Shown here piece after piece: positions 7,379 through 15,788 of a stretch of 64,000 bases of DNA (positions within the stretch are counted from its first letter, which is position 1; each line of letters starts with the position of its first letter). Source of the DNA: Microbacterium suaedae (lineage in GTDB: Bacteria > Actinomycetota > Actinomycetes > Actinomycetales > Microbacteriaceae); contig NZ_PNFD01000002.1 in assembly GCF_003254645.1 (NCBI RefSeq), forward strand, positions 496,001-560,000, written 5' to 3'. Below the pieces are notes generated by a model. That model was not told where the DNA came from. It saw only the letters and a program-made list of their open reading frames with translations, and made no database searches. A program made the position numbers and the translations under genes.

Positions 7379-8046
7379 CTCGGATCCGCGCCGTCCTCTT
7401 CGATCTCGACGGCACGCTCGTCGATCAGGAATCGGCGTCGGAGAGCGCTGTCGTCGAGTGGGCTGCCGAACTCTCGGTCACGACATCGGATCTCGCGGAG
7501 CGATGGCGCCGTATCTCGGCGCATCACTACGAGCGGTATCAGCGGCGTGATATCTCTTTCTCTGAGCAGCGACGCGAGCGCGTGCGCGAACTGCTCGGGA
7601 GTGACCTCGACTCTGCCGCTGCCGATCGGCTGTTCGCCGGCTATCTGCGTCGATACGAGGACGGATGGTCGCTGTTCGCGGATGCGATCCCCGCGCTCGA
7701 GCGAGCGCGCGGCGCGGGTTGCCGGCTCGGCATCCTCACGAACGGCGATCGGGAGCAGCAGATGCAGAAGGTCGGCCGGTTCTCGATCTCCGCGTACGTA
7801 GACGAGGTGGTGTGCTCATCTGAGCTCCCCGCGGCCAAGCCCGATGTGCGGGCGTTTCAGGCAGCTGTGGAGAGGATCGGCGCAGAGGCCGATGAGACGC
7901 TCATGGTCGGCGACCACGTCGATCACGACGTGCGCGGGGCGATCGCGGCGGGACTCCCCGCCGTCCTGGTAGATCGCGGACGGAGCCTGAGTGACGCCGG
8001 TGTGCCCCGCGTGACTTCGCTCGACGAGGTCTCGTTCGCATTGTGA
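7375..8046 (+). CDS. HAD family hydrolase (phosphoglycolate phosphatase-like)
   Basis: A 223-residue HAD subclass I hydrolase with a helical cap. Motif I is L-F-D-L-D-G-T-L with nucleophile Asp10 and Asp12, motif II G-I-L-T-N-G, the motif III lysine is in AAKPDVRAFQ, and motif IV is M-V-G-D-H-V-D-H-D. It should remove phosphate from a small organic phosphate. The GTG start overlaps the preceding methyltransferase stop by four bases. TATCAT also lies exactly six bases before this GTG, so the gene may have both its own leaderless transcript and read-through. The substrate cannot be fixed. Confidence 0.9.
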   Translation: MTRIRAVLFDLDGTLVDQESASESAVVEWAAELSVTTSDLAERWRRISAHHYERYQRRDISFSEQRRERVRELLGSDLDSAAADRLFAGYLRRYEDGWSLFADAIPALERARGAGCRLGILTNGDREQQMQKVGRFSISAYVDEVVCSSELPAAKPDVRAFQAAVERIGAEADETLMVGDHVDHDVRGAIAAGLPAVLVDRGRSLSDAGVPRVTSLDEVSFAL

Positions 8047-8079
8047 GACGATGCGGATACGCCCTGACCGTGGCCTGAG

Positions 8080-9123
8080 TCAACCCCGACTGATCTTCTG
8101 AGGGTGACCGAGTGTGTCATCAACCCATCGCGCCAGACGGCGATAGGCGTCTTGTCGCGCATCGCGGTGCGAGACGAACACATCGTGGAGTGCGCCGTCG
8201 ATCCGCACGATCGTCACGACGGGGCCGAGCTTGAGCGCAGCTCGTGCAACATCGTCGACGATGAGCACCGAATCGGCCTCAGTGAGGTCGTCCGACCAGC
8301 GGAGAGGCGGCGCCGATCGTGCCGAAAGGATGACGCAGGTCGGAACGTCAATCGAGAGGCCGTCGTCGACGCGCGCGTGTCCTTCGAGGACGGCGTGCAA
8401 CCAGCCTGCGTGGACAGGCATCGTCTGCTCGGGGCGCCATTCGACGTTCACCTCGATCGGATCGTCAGGATCCGCGGACTCGCGTTGCGCGCGCGCATAG
8501 AAGCCGAAGTCGACCTGCGGCGCGCGATCGAGCGGATGACGTCGAGCCTGGAGGCCGACCAATGGGGCGATCGTCTCGCGTTGGAACCGAGGCAGTTGGA
8601 ACTCGAGCCAGGGGCTGTTGAGGATCAATGCCGACGGAACCGTCGGGTGCCGGTCGGTCCACAGGCTGAGGATGAGGCCACCCAAGGAATGCCCCATGAG
8701 CACGAGGCGGCGATCGTCTCGAGGTTGTTCCGGATCCCAGCCCATCGCGTCGAGCGCACCGGCGATGTCTTCGTCGTAACTTGCGAGATCGTCGATGAAC
8801 CCGGGCGTCTGCCCCTCGCGCAGGCTCCGGCCGAACTTGCGCAGATCGAGCGCGAAAAAGCGTGCGCCGCGGTCCGTGAAGAGGCGCGCGAGCCGCTTCT
8901 GGAAAAAGTAGTCGGACCAGCCGTGCACGTAGAGCACGTCGACATCATCAAGGGGCGGGGGGCCGTGCAGGGCGCGCCGGAGCCACGACCGCTTCGCGGG
9001 TAGCGCACGGACCAGGGCTGCCACGACGTCGCCTTCTTCATCCGATCCGAGCGGCAGGACGAGCTGCTCGAACTCGTCGCCGAGAACGTCGGGTCGCCAC
9101 CCCGGATCCCCCGTGTCACTCAT
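8080..9123 (-). CDS. Alpha/beta hydrolase (serine aminopeptidase S33-like lysophospholipase)
   Basis: A 347-residue alpha/beta hydrolase. The nucleophile elbow is G-H-S-L-G-G at residues 144-149 with Ser146, preceded by DVLYVHGWSDYF as the oxyanion strand and by an FFALDLRKFGRS segment typical of monoglyceride-lipase-like S33 hydrolases. A late DGALHDVFVSH supplies the catalytic histidine near residue 320. No signal peptide is seen, so it is probably cytoplasmic and cleaves an ester or amide of unknown nature. TATGCT lies six bases before the ATG at 9121-9123, a leaderless arrangement. It converges with the HAD gene. Confidence 0.9.
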   Translation of the reverse strand: MSDTGDPGWRPDVLGDEFEQLVLPLGSDEEGDVVAALVRALPAKRSWLRRALHGPPPLDDVDVLYVHGWSDYFFQKRLARLFTDRGARFFALDLRKFGRSLREGQTPGFIDDLASYDEDIAGALDAMGWDPEQPRDDRRLVLMGHSLGGLILSLWTDRHPTVPSALILNSPWLEFQLPRFQRETIAPLVGLQARRHPLDRAPQVDFGFYARAQRESADPDDPIEVNVEWRPEQTMPVHAGWLHAVLEGHARVDDGLSIDVPTCVILSARSAPPLRWSDDLTEADSVLIVDDVARAALKLGPVVTIVRIDGALHDVFVSHRDARQDAYRRLARWVDDTLGHPQKISRG

Positions 9124-9198
9124 GGCGTCAGCATAACGATGACTCCCCGTGGCGCTCAGTCATGGGATCGCGTGCTCCGGCGCGGAATCGCCGTCTCG

Positions 9199-9684
9199 CT
9201 ACTCCGCCGTGAGCTCGGCAACGTAGGCACGCACGGACCGACGGTACTGCGGCAGGGTCGGTTCGAGCGCCTCGATCGCGACGCGGAGCGCTTCGTCGTG
9301 TCGGCCCGCGGAGTGCAACGCGAGGGCGAGGAAGACGGCGGGTGCGGCCCCGACGGTGGCATGAGCCGGTGCGTCTCGCAGCATCGCGATCGCTTCGTTC
9401 TCTCTGCCGAGGTTGCGGAGGGTCGATGCGTGCTGGACCGCGAGCTGTGCCGCGCGGGCCACGTCGACGTCGGCAAGCCCTGCGTCGGCTGCAGCCTCGT
9501 ACTGGGCGTGCGCCTCGAATTCGCGACCGGCCGAGTCGAACGCTCCGCCGAGTTCGAACGCGCCGAGCGCGGGGTGCGGTGCCTCGTTCGCGAGGGTCAG
9601 CATTGCTTCGATGCGTCCGTCGTCGCTCACGTCAGCGTCTTCCCACAGCTCGCCGATGCGGCGTTCCCATTCGTCCGGTGACAT
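9199..9684 (-). CDS. Tetratricopeptide-repeat-like small protein
   Basis: A 161-residue acidic, all-helical protein. It has paired helices such as LGAFELGGAFDSAGREFEAH and LALALHSAGRHDEALRVAIE, with the small-large spacing of TPR units. Conserved WERRIGELWEDADVSDD at the N-terminus is familiar from actinobacterial TPR proteins of unknown role. The start is ATG 9682-9684; TACGCT lies exactly six bases upstream, which decides against the longer reading from 9795 that would overlap the next gene. Probable role: protein-protein contact. No partner can be named. Confidence 0.8.
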   Translation of the reverse strand: MSPDEWERRIGELWEDADVSDDGRIEAMLTLANEAPHPALGAFELGGAFDSAGREFEAHAQYEAAADAGLADVDVARAAQLAVQHASTLRNLGRENEAIAMLRDAPAHATVGAAPAVFLALALHSAGRHDEALRVAIEALEPTLPQYRRSVRAYVAELTAE

Positions 9685-9794
9685 GGCTCCAGCGTACGGC
9701 GAGGCCGTGACGGCAAGAGGAGATCGCGCGGCCACCGCGTGGCGGGTGCGGATGGCCGGGTCGGCCGAGACTGGCTCGGTCTCTCCTGTCGACA

Positions 9795-11606
9795 TCAGCG
9801 CACCTCGATCGGGGCGTCATCCTGGTCCCACCATTCGGCGGCGGGATCGGTGATCTCGCCTCTCACGAGGGCTGCGGCGAACGCAAGATCGCGACGATCA
9901 TCCTCGGTGAGGTCCACCCTCCGCGCCTCGACGTCGTCGCGCATGTGACCCGCACGTTCGTGGTGCCGTCGCCGGTCGTAGAGAGCGGTGTGCTCCGGGG
10001 CGTGCGTCTCGGCGCGGTCTTGGTCCTGCCGAGTGCCGCGATCCTTGCTCCGCCTCGCGTCGTACTCCCGGTCGCCATGACGCTCGGGGGCTCCCGGTAC
10101 TTCCTGGAAGAACACTCGCCCGAGCGGTTCGTCCGCATACACGCGCCCGGCCGGACTCGTCCATTCCAACACCCCGTCCGGCAACTGCCGTAGCCCCCAC
10201 CCCGAGTGGTGCTTCATCATGTGATGCGACTCGCATAGATGCGCGAGATTCGACACCTCCGTCGGCCCGCCCCGCGCGTACTCACGCGTGTGATCAATGT
10301 CTGATCCTCGGGCAGGCGTCAAACACCCCGGGAACCGACACGTCACATCCCGCCCGATCAACGCACGTCTCTGCTCTCTCGATGGCCGATACCGATCCAC
10401 CGCAACGACCTGCCCCGTCTCGGGCCGGATGAACAACCGGTCCCACCCGGACGCTCGCCCCGCGAGCACCCGCGCGGTCTCGGGCGCGATGAGCCCGCCC
10501 TCATCGACCCGGCTGCTGCCGGCATCCGGGTCGATGATCTGCGAGACCGGGATCGTCACCTGCACGACCGCGTCGATCCGCCCCAGAGCCTCGCCCGTGC
10601 CGGACGCGTGCAGCTCATGCCCGGTCGGAGCCGACGTGAGGAAGATATCGGCGAGGATGTCGGCCCGAAGCTGATCCATTGACCGCACATCCGTGACCGC
10701 CACCACGCCCGGACCGGACGCGAGCGGAGCGTCAGGACCGAACCCTCCATCCAGCGACGCCGGACCACCCACATGCACACCGGCCTCGGACTCCTCCGCG
10801 CCGAACACGGTTCCAGCATCGTCAGTGGTCTCCTCAGCCGCGGCGGTCGGGTCAGTCCCGCGAGGAACACCAGGGGCGGGAGTGTCGTCCCCCGACACCG
10901 CGCCCAGGGCAGCTCCGGCCGAGAACGCGGCTCGCGCCCGACGCCGGTCGGACTTCACCGTCCGCGCCATCTGCGTCACACGGTCATAGATCGCCCGCGC
11001 CTCCAGACTCGGCAGGAGCATCCACAACTCACTCATGCCGTCCGCGCACTCGGTCACCACCACCCGACGCTCCCGTCGCGCCCGCTCATGACGCTCCCGC
11101 AACGAGATCGGCGCCAGCTCGTCCGCCTGCACCTTCGCGATCCTCGCCACTTCCCCTGCTGTCCTCGTTACAGCGAACCCCACCGCGTGCGCGTCCAACG
11201 ACGCCCGCCCGCCCGGGTCCAGACCCGCCCCGGCATCGACGATCACATCCGCATGACGTTTCGAGATCCGGCCCTCCGCAAGGGCCGCATGCGTGACAGG
11301 GAACCCGCTGGTGAGACGCTCCGCGGCCTCCATCCGGTTCTTCGCGGAAACGGGATGGACTCGCGTGGCCGCGGCGACCTCACCCGCCATCGCCCGACGG
11401 GCATACTCCACCCCCTCCGATGCGCCCTGCCGGAGACCATCCTCATGCGCGATGTGAGCGAGCTCTGCCAGCAGGACCGCTTTCTTACCCTCGGCCCGCG
11501 CGATCGACCGGTCACACTCCACGAGCTGATCGACAAGATCCCGGACGCGCGCCCGCTCGCCCGGGGTCAGCCCCTCGAACTGTTGCGCGAACCGATCGTC
11601 GTCCAT
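9795..11606 (-). CDS. DUF222 / HNH endonuclease domain protein
   Basis: A 603-residue protein of the actinobacterial DUF222-HNH family, related to the 13E12 repeat proteins of mycobacteria. The first two thirds is the alpha-helical DUF222 region (ECDRSIARAEGKKAVLLAEL, then RISKRHADVIVDAGAGLDP), interrupted by an acidic low-complexity linker. The HNH motif spans about residues 423-468: C-R-F-P-G-C, then DIDHTREYARGGPT, then LCESHHMMKHH, with the zinc cysteines and catalytic histidine present. The tail is rich in Arg, Asp and His. These genes occur in many copies per genome and may be selfish or defence-related nucleases; the role is unproven. The start at ATG 11604-11606 fits the family's N-terminus. 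Confidence 0.88.
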   Translation of the reverse strand: MDDDRFAQQFEGLTPGERARVRDLVDQLVECDRSIARAEGKKAVLLAELAHIAHEDGLRQGASEGVEYARRAMAGEVAAATRVHPVSAKNRMEAAERLTSGFPVTHAALAEGRISKRHADVIVDAGAGLDPGGRASLDAHAVGFAVTRTAGEVARIAKVQADELAPISLRERHERARRERRVVVTECADGMSELWMLLPSLEARAIYDRVTQMARTVKSDRRRARAAFSAGAALGAVSGDDTPAPGVPRGTDPTAAAEETTDDAGTVFGAEESEAGVHVGGPASLDGGFGPDAPLASGPGVVAVTDVRSMDQLRADILADIFLTSAPTGHELHASGTGEALGRIDAVVQVTIPVSQIIDPDAGSSRVDEGGLIAPETARVLAGRASGWDRLFIRPETGQVVAVDRYRPSREQRRALIGRDVTCRFPGCLTPARGSDIDHTREYARGGPTEVSNLAHLCESHHMMKHHSGWGLRQLPDGVLEWTSPAGRVYADEPLGRVFFQEVPGAPERHGDREYDARRSKDRGTRQDQDRAETHAPEHTALYDRRRHHERAGHMRDDVEARRVDLTEDDRRDLAFAAALVRGEITDPAAEWWDQDDAPIEVR

Positions 11607-11749
11607 GACCCGACAGTACGATCGACCCCCGACAAACGAAGGGGCGCCCGAGGAATCACCACCCCGGTCCCCTCCAACGGCCCGACGATCGCGCCGCAGA
11701 GCCATGAGCGCGCGAGGAACGCAGCCGTGGCGATCACTACCATCGAGTC

Positions 11750-12535
11750 ATGAGCGCCGATACTCGCGTCCCCGCCGCGCGATCCTTCGAATCGGGCGCG
11801 GACGCGTACGAGGCTCACCGTCCTCCCTACCCCGCCGCGCTGTTCGACGACATCTTGCGCCGCCGAAGCAGGCGACCGGGCGGGCGGATCCTCGACATCG
11901 GATCCGGAACCGGCAGAGCCGCGATCGCACTCGCTTCACGCGGCGCGCTCGTCGACGCTCTCGAACCCTCGAACGACATGCTGAAAGTGCTCACGCGGCG
12001 GATTCAGCACGAGGGGGTCGCCGACCGAGTCACGGTGCGCAAGGCCGTGTTCGAAGACCTCTCCCCCGATGCGCGATACGACACGGTCGTCGCCGCGCAG
12101 TCATTCCACTGGACGGATCCGGACACGCGCTGGTCGCGTCTTGCGTCGCTGCTCGGATCCGACGGGCGCGCGTTCCTCTTCTGGAACGCGTGGAACCTGG
12201 ATCCCGATCAACACGACCTCGACGCCGTTGCCGATGTCTACGCCGCACACGCCCCCGAGCTCCCGCCCGACCTCCCCCGCGATCTCGTCTCGCATATGTG
12301 GGCCGACGGGCAGATCGACGAACATCCCGACGTGCGACTCGACGACCGGATCACCTACGACTGGAACTCTCAGATGGAGTCTGCCGCGTACCTCAGACTC
12401 CTCGCGACGATCTCGCAGTATGCGATCGCCCCGGCCGCCCAGCGAGCGCGGTTGTTCGACGCCCTCGGGCCCGTCCTCGGTGAGGAGGTCCACCTCCACG
12501 GGACCACGCTCTTGCTCGTCGTCGCAGGAGCCTGA
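11750..12535 (+). CDS. Class I SAM-dependent methyltransferase
   Basis: A 261-residue methyltransferase of the UbiE/COQ5-like type. The opening ARSFESGADAYEAHRPPYP is typical of this subgroup, motif I is R-I-L-D-I-G-S-G-T-G-R, beta2 ends in DALEPSNDML, and motif II is DTVVAAQSFHWTDP, whose SFHW is a common marker. TACCAT at 11738-11743 is exactly six bases before the ATG at 11750, a leaderless start. The substrate is unknown. It is divergent from the DUF222/HNH gene across 143 bases. Confidence 0.9.
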   Translation: MSADTRVPAARSFESGADAYEAHRPPYPAALFDDILRRRSRRPGGRILDIGSGTGRAAIALASRGALVDALEPSNDMLKVLTRRIQHEGVADRVTVRKAVFEDLSPDARYDTVVAAQSFHWTDPDTRWSRLASLLGSDGRAFLFWNAWNLDPDQHDLDAVADVYAAHAPELPPDLPRDLVSHMWADGQIDEHPDVRLDDRITYDWNSQMESAAYLRLLATISQYAIAPAAQRARLFDALGPVLGEEVHLHGTTLLLVVAGA

Positions 12536-12549
12536 GCGAATCTCTCTGC

Positions 12550-12753
12550 TCAGCCCGGCACGATCTCCGATAAGGCGGATGGCGGCGTCGCATGCCGCGC
12601 CTGCATATCGACACGCCGTGCGGCGCAGGAAGCACATCGCACATAGCTCACAACCCCCTCGCTCGTGAGGTGCGACGACTCGATTACCCAGCCGTGTTCG
12701 TGCACCCGCGATGTCGTGCCGGCTGAGGGATCGATCCGCTGCTCTGTCGCCAT
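12550..12753 (-). CDS. Small conserved-looking hypothetical protein with CxxC
   Basis: A 67-residue frame with good codon-position bias. It contains HGWVIESSHLTSEGVVSYVRC and then C-A-S-C-A, so one Cys-x-x-Cys pair that could bind metal. The layout (short strand, CxxC, basic segment) looks like a small zinc-ribbon half, but only one pair is visible. CACGCT sits six bases before the ATG at 12751-12753, weakly consistent with a leaderless start. It diverges from the CGNR gene, with 26 bases between the two starts, so the promoters must overlap. I recognise no function. Confidence 0.6.
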   Translation of the reverse strand: MATEQRIDPSAGTTSRVHEHGWVIESSHLTSEGVVSYVRCASCAARRVDMQARHATPPSALSEIVPG

Positions 12754-12779
12754 GAGACCCAGCGTGCTGTAATGCCCTT

Positions 12780-13307
12780 ATGCATCTCAACCCTTACGGC
12801 GAGTACGCCGTGCTCCTCGCCGCCTCGCTCGCGAACGAGTGGCCGGATGATCGCGTAGGGATCGAGTCGCGCACGCGCGAGTTCGGCATGACGATGGACT
12901 TTGCATCGTCTGCCGAGGATCACGAGGCGACGCGCCGCGTGATCGACCGGTGGCTCCGCGTCGTCGATGCGTCCGACGACGCCGAGCGCGCCACTCGCCT
13001 CAACGCTGAGATGGCCGCCGCGACTGCCTACCCCCGTCTCACAGATCACGATAACGAGGGCTGGCATCTGCACTACCGCGACGAGAATCAATCGCTCGCG
13101 CATGTTCTCCACGCCGTGATCAGCGTCGGCACGGCCCTCCACCTCACGACGCGCGGGATGCATCGACTGGGCCGCTGCGCCGCGGATCCGTGCCGTCGCG
13201 TGGTCGTCGACATCACGCGAAACGGACGTCAGCGCTTCTGCTCGGTGCGCTGCGCGAACCGCGACGCAGTCCGACGGCACCGGCGGCGATTGCGCACGCA
13301 GGCGTAG
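12780..13307 (+). CDS. CGNR zinc-finger / ABATE domain protein
   Basis: A 175-residue putative regulator. The N-terminal ABATE-like half (YGEYAVLLAASLANEW) is joined to a C-terminal CGNR zinc finger: Cys133 and Cys138 in LGRCAADPC, Cys154 and Cys158 in RFCSVRC, then ANRDAVRRHRRR, the basic tail thought to touch nucleic acid. The sequence reads C-A-N-R where the family name has C-G-N-R. The family is considered transcriptional-regulator-like, often next to small-molecule genes; no target is known. It is divergently paired with the small CxxC gene. Confidence 0.85.
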   Translation: MHLNPYGEYAVLLAASLANEWPDDRVGIESRTREFGMTMDFASSAEDHEATRRVIDRWLRVVDASDDAERATRLNAEMAAATAYPRLTDHDNEGWHLHYRDENQSLAHVLHAVISVGTALHLTTRGMHRLGRCAADPCRRVVVDITRNGRQRFCSVRCANRDAVRRHRRRLRTQA

Positions 13308-13335
13308 ACGCAGGACTGCGGTCACGCCACTCGGT

Positions 13336-13764
13336 TCACCACGGCATGGCGCGACCCGGGTCGCGGGTCGCGTCGTCGGGAAGCCGCGGCAGCTGTTCAC
13401 CGCCGGCCCGGATGCACAGCCACCGCATCTCGCCATCGCCGTCGGGATCTGCGCGCCACGTACGCCAGACGCCCGGGCCGACGCGCACGACGGATCCGGC
13501 TCGCACGTCGACGACCTCGTCGTCGAGCCCCATCTGACCCGCGCCGTCGAGGAACACGTACAGCTCTTCGACACGATCGTGCGTGTGCCAGTACCCCGCT
13601 TCCTCCCCCGGGAGCATCGCGTTGGCCGTCATGCCGATGTAGGACATGGAGAGTTCGTGGTCGACGACGCGGCGGCCCTGCTTCGACGTCTCGGGCCGGA
13701 AACCCCCGAAGTGCTCGCCCCACGCGCCCATCGCGCCAATGTCGTGGATCTCATAGTCGCTCAT
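13336..13764 (-). CDS. Cupin domain protein
   Basis: A 142-residue single-cupin protein. The first cupin motif is present as GYWHTHDRVEELYVFLDG, with the two His and the Glu that bind metal. The second motif is DVRAGSVVRVGPGVWRTWR, in which the usual His is replaced by a Trp/Arg segment. It may bind a sugar or a small ligand, or be an isomerase; nothing decides this. TAGGTT is exactly six bases before the ATG at 13762-13764, so it is probably leaderless. The CGNR gene converges on it with 28 bases between the stops. Confidence 0.87.
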   Translation of the reverse strand: MSDYEIHDIGAMGAWGEHFGGFRPETSKQGRRVVDHELSMSYIGMTANAMLPGEEAGYWHTHDRVEELYVFLDGAGQMGLDDEVVDVRAGSVVRVGPGVWRTWRADPDGDGEMRWLCIRAGGEQLPRLPDDATRDPGRAMPW

Positions 13765-13806
13765 GGGGAGAACCTATCGCCGACCGCCGACATTCCGAGG
13801 AAACGT

Positions 13807-13842
13807 GTGTGGGCACGCGCCCCAAAGGACGCGCGCCCACAC
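13807..13842 (-). terminator. Hairpin terminator downstream of the rpf-like gene
   Basis: GTGTGGGC at 13807-13814 pairs with GCCCACAC at 13835-13842, and an inner CGCG/CGCG pair extends the stem after one mismatch. It lies 15 bases past the stop of the minus-strand Rpf-like gene. There is no T-run, as usual for GC-rich terminators. Confidence 0.6.
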
Positions 13843-13856
13843 GGGAAGTCGCAGGA

Positions 13857-14735
<879 letters not shown>

Positions 14736-14830
14736 TTAGATCACGATCCGATAACAAACCAGTTCAGGGGCTTGTCAGCAAGCTCATCAACTGTGTCAGC
14801 CCCCTGTCGGCGTACTGAGATACTTGCCCG

Positions 14831-14989
14831 ATGACCGCCCATGCGCACCGCTTCTCGCTCGATCGGATCGGATCGGGTCTCGTCGTCGCCGACGCTCGCG
14901 ACGATCTGATCGAGGCGATCGGCGGCGGCGAAGCCATCACCGCACCGCCGGGCACCGGGAAGACCACATGGCAAGTCCGACGCCGTTGA
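14831..14989 (+). pseudogene. 5' fragment of an HrpB-like ATP-dependent helicase gene
   Basis: A 52-residue frame that starts like an intact gene and stops just after its Walker A motif. The sequence FSLDRIGSGLVVADARDDL followed by A-I-T-A-P-P-G-T-G-K-T-T matches the N-terminus of HrpB-type DEAH helicases, which normally run to about 800 residues. The next residues (W-Q-V-R-R-R) do not fit the family, and TGA ends the frame. GATACT lies six bases before the ATG, so the old leaderless promoter seems to survive. The rest of the gene is not found in the window. This marks the left edge of the decayed, less GC-rich patch. The HrpB assignment is from motif recall. Confidence 0.6.
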
Positions 14990-15232
14990 CTCAGGTGCCG
15001 AACGATTAGGGATTCGCGGTGCGCGCGTCGTGAGGTGTTCCTGGGATCCCCCGCACCAGAGCATGAGCTGGCGGCTGAGCACACCGATGTCCTGTGACTT
15101 GACGCGCCTCAGAAGAAGTTCTGGATGACTCAATGTCACATTTCGAGCGCGCCAACCAATGACAGGGGTGAAGGGATGGTGCTTCATCCACAGGGCGCGT
15201 GCAGCGCGTCCACGGGCAAGGAGGTCAACTTC

Positions 15233-15709
15233 ATGCACAAGAAGCGGTTCATTGGAACGATGGGCGCAACGTTCACCCTCGTTGCCGCGAGTTTCGGCGT
15301 GACTGCGCCGAGTTTCGCGGACGAGACGCAGGACTCGGTGGTCGGGGCTCTCATGGATCTGAACCCGGGAACGAGCGAGGAGCAGTTGCTCACCGAGGCG
15401 GAGCAACTGGCTGATGACCTCGGTAATTCCCCGGAAGGGATCCTCGAGCAGCAGCTGGCTGAGGCCGAGGCGTCTGTGGCCGCGGCGTCGATTTCAACGG
15501 CCGGGAGCTATTCGGCCAAGAGCAGTGGTGGCGGCACAGTGACGCTGGGAAAGGCTGCACGGAGGGGCGACATCTTCGTCTCGCCTGCATCGACGCTATT
15601 CAACCAACACGGGCACACCGGCATCGACCTTGACTCGAACGGCGGACTTGGTGTGTACCCGTACAACATCAAGGACTCGTCGAGGACCGTTACCTACAAC
15701 ACGCTCTGA
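15233..15709 (+). CDS. Secreted YiiX/NlpC-P60-like protein, probably internally deleted
   Basis: A 158-residue exported protein. The signal peptide runs from MHKKRFIGTMGATF to PSFA-DE with a classical Sec cleavage site. An acidic helical segment follows, then GKAARRGDIFVSP and HGHTGI, the opening of permuted NlpC/P60 (YiiX-like) hydrolases, which carries their catalytic His. The last 28 residues, starting IDLDSNGGLGVYPYNI, look like the C-terminal end of the same family. The roughly 60-80 residues normally between them, including the catalytic Cys, are absent, so an in-frame deletion is likely. The start is ATG 15233, with AAGGAGGT eight bases upstream. The family match is from recall and should be checked. 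Confidence 0.65.
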   Translation: MHKKRFIGTMGATFTLVAASFGVTAPSFADETQDSVVGALMDLNPGTSEEQLLTEAEQLADDLGNSPEGILEQQLAEAEASVAAASISTAGSYSAKSSGGGTVTLGKAARRGDIFVSPASTLFNQHGHTGIDLDSNGGLGVYPYNIKDSSRTVTYNTL

Positions 15710-15718
15710 TGCACGACG

Positions 15719-15755
15719 GGCTCGTTCCGGCCGATGGATGCAGCCGGAGCGAGCC
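15719..15755 (+). terminator. Hairpin terminator after the secreted YiiX-like gene
   Basis: GGCTCGTTCCGGC at 15719-15731 pairs with GCCGGAGCGAGCC at 15743-15755 with one T-G wobble, around an 11-base loop. It starts nine bases after the stop codon. It separates the YiiX-like gene from the lipoprotein gene downstream. Confidence 0.7.
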
Positions 15756-15788
15756 CTGTTCCCGCCCGCCACGAATGAACGGAATGCA

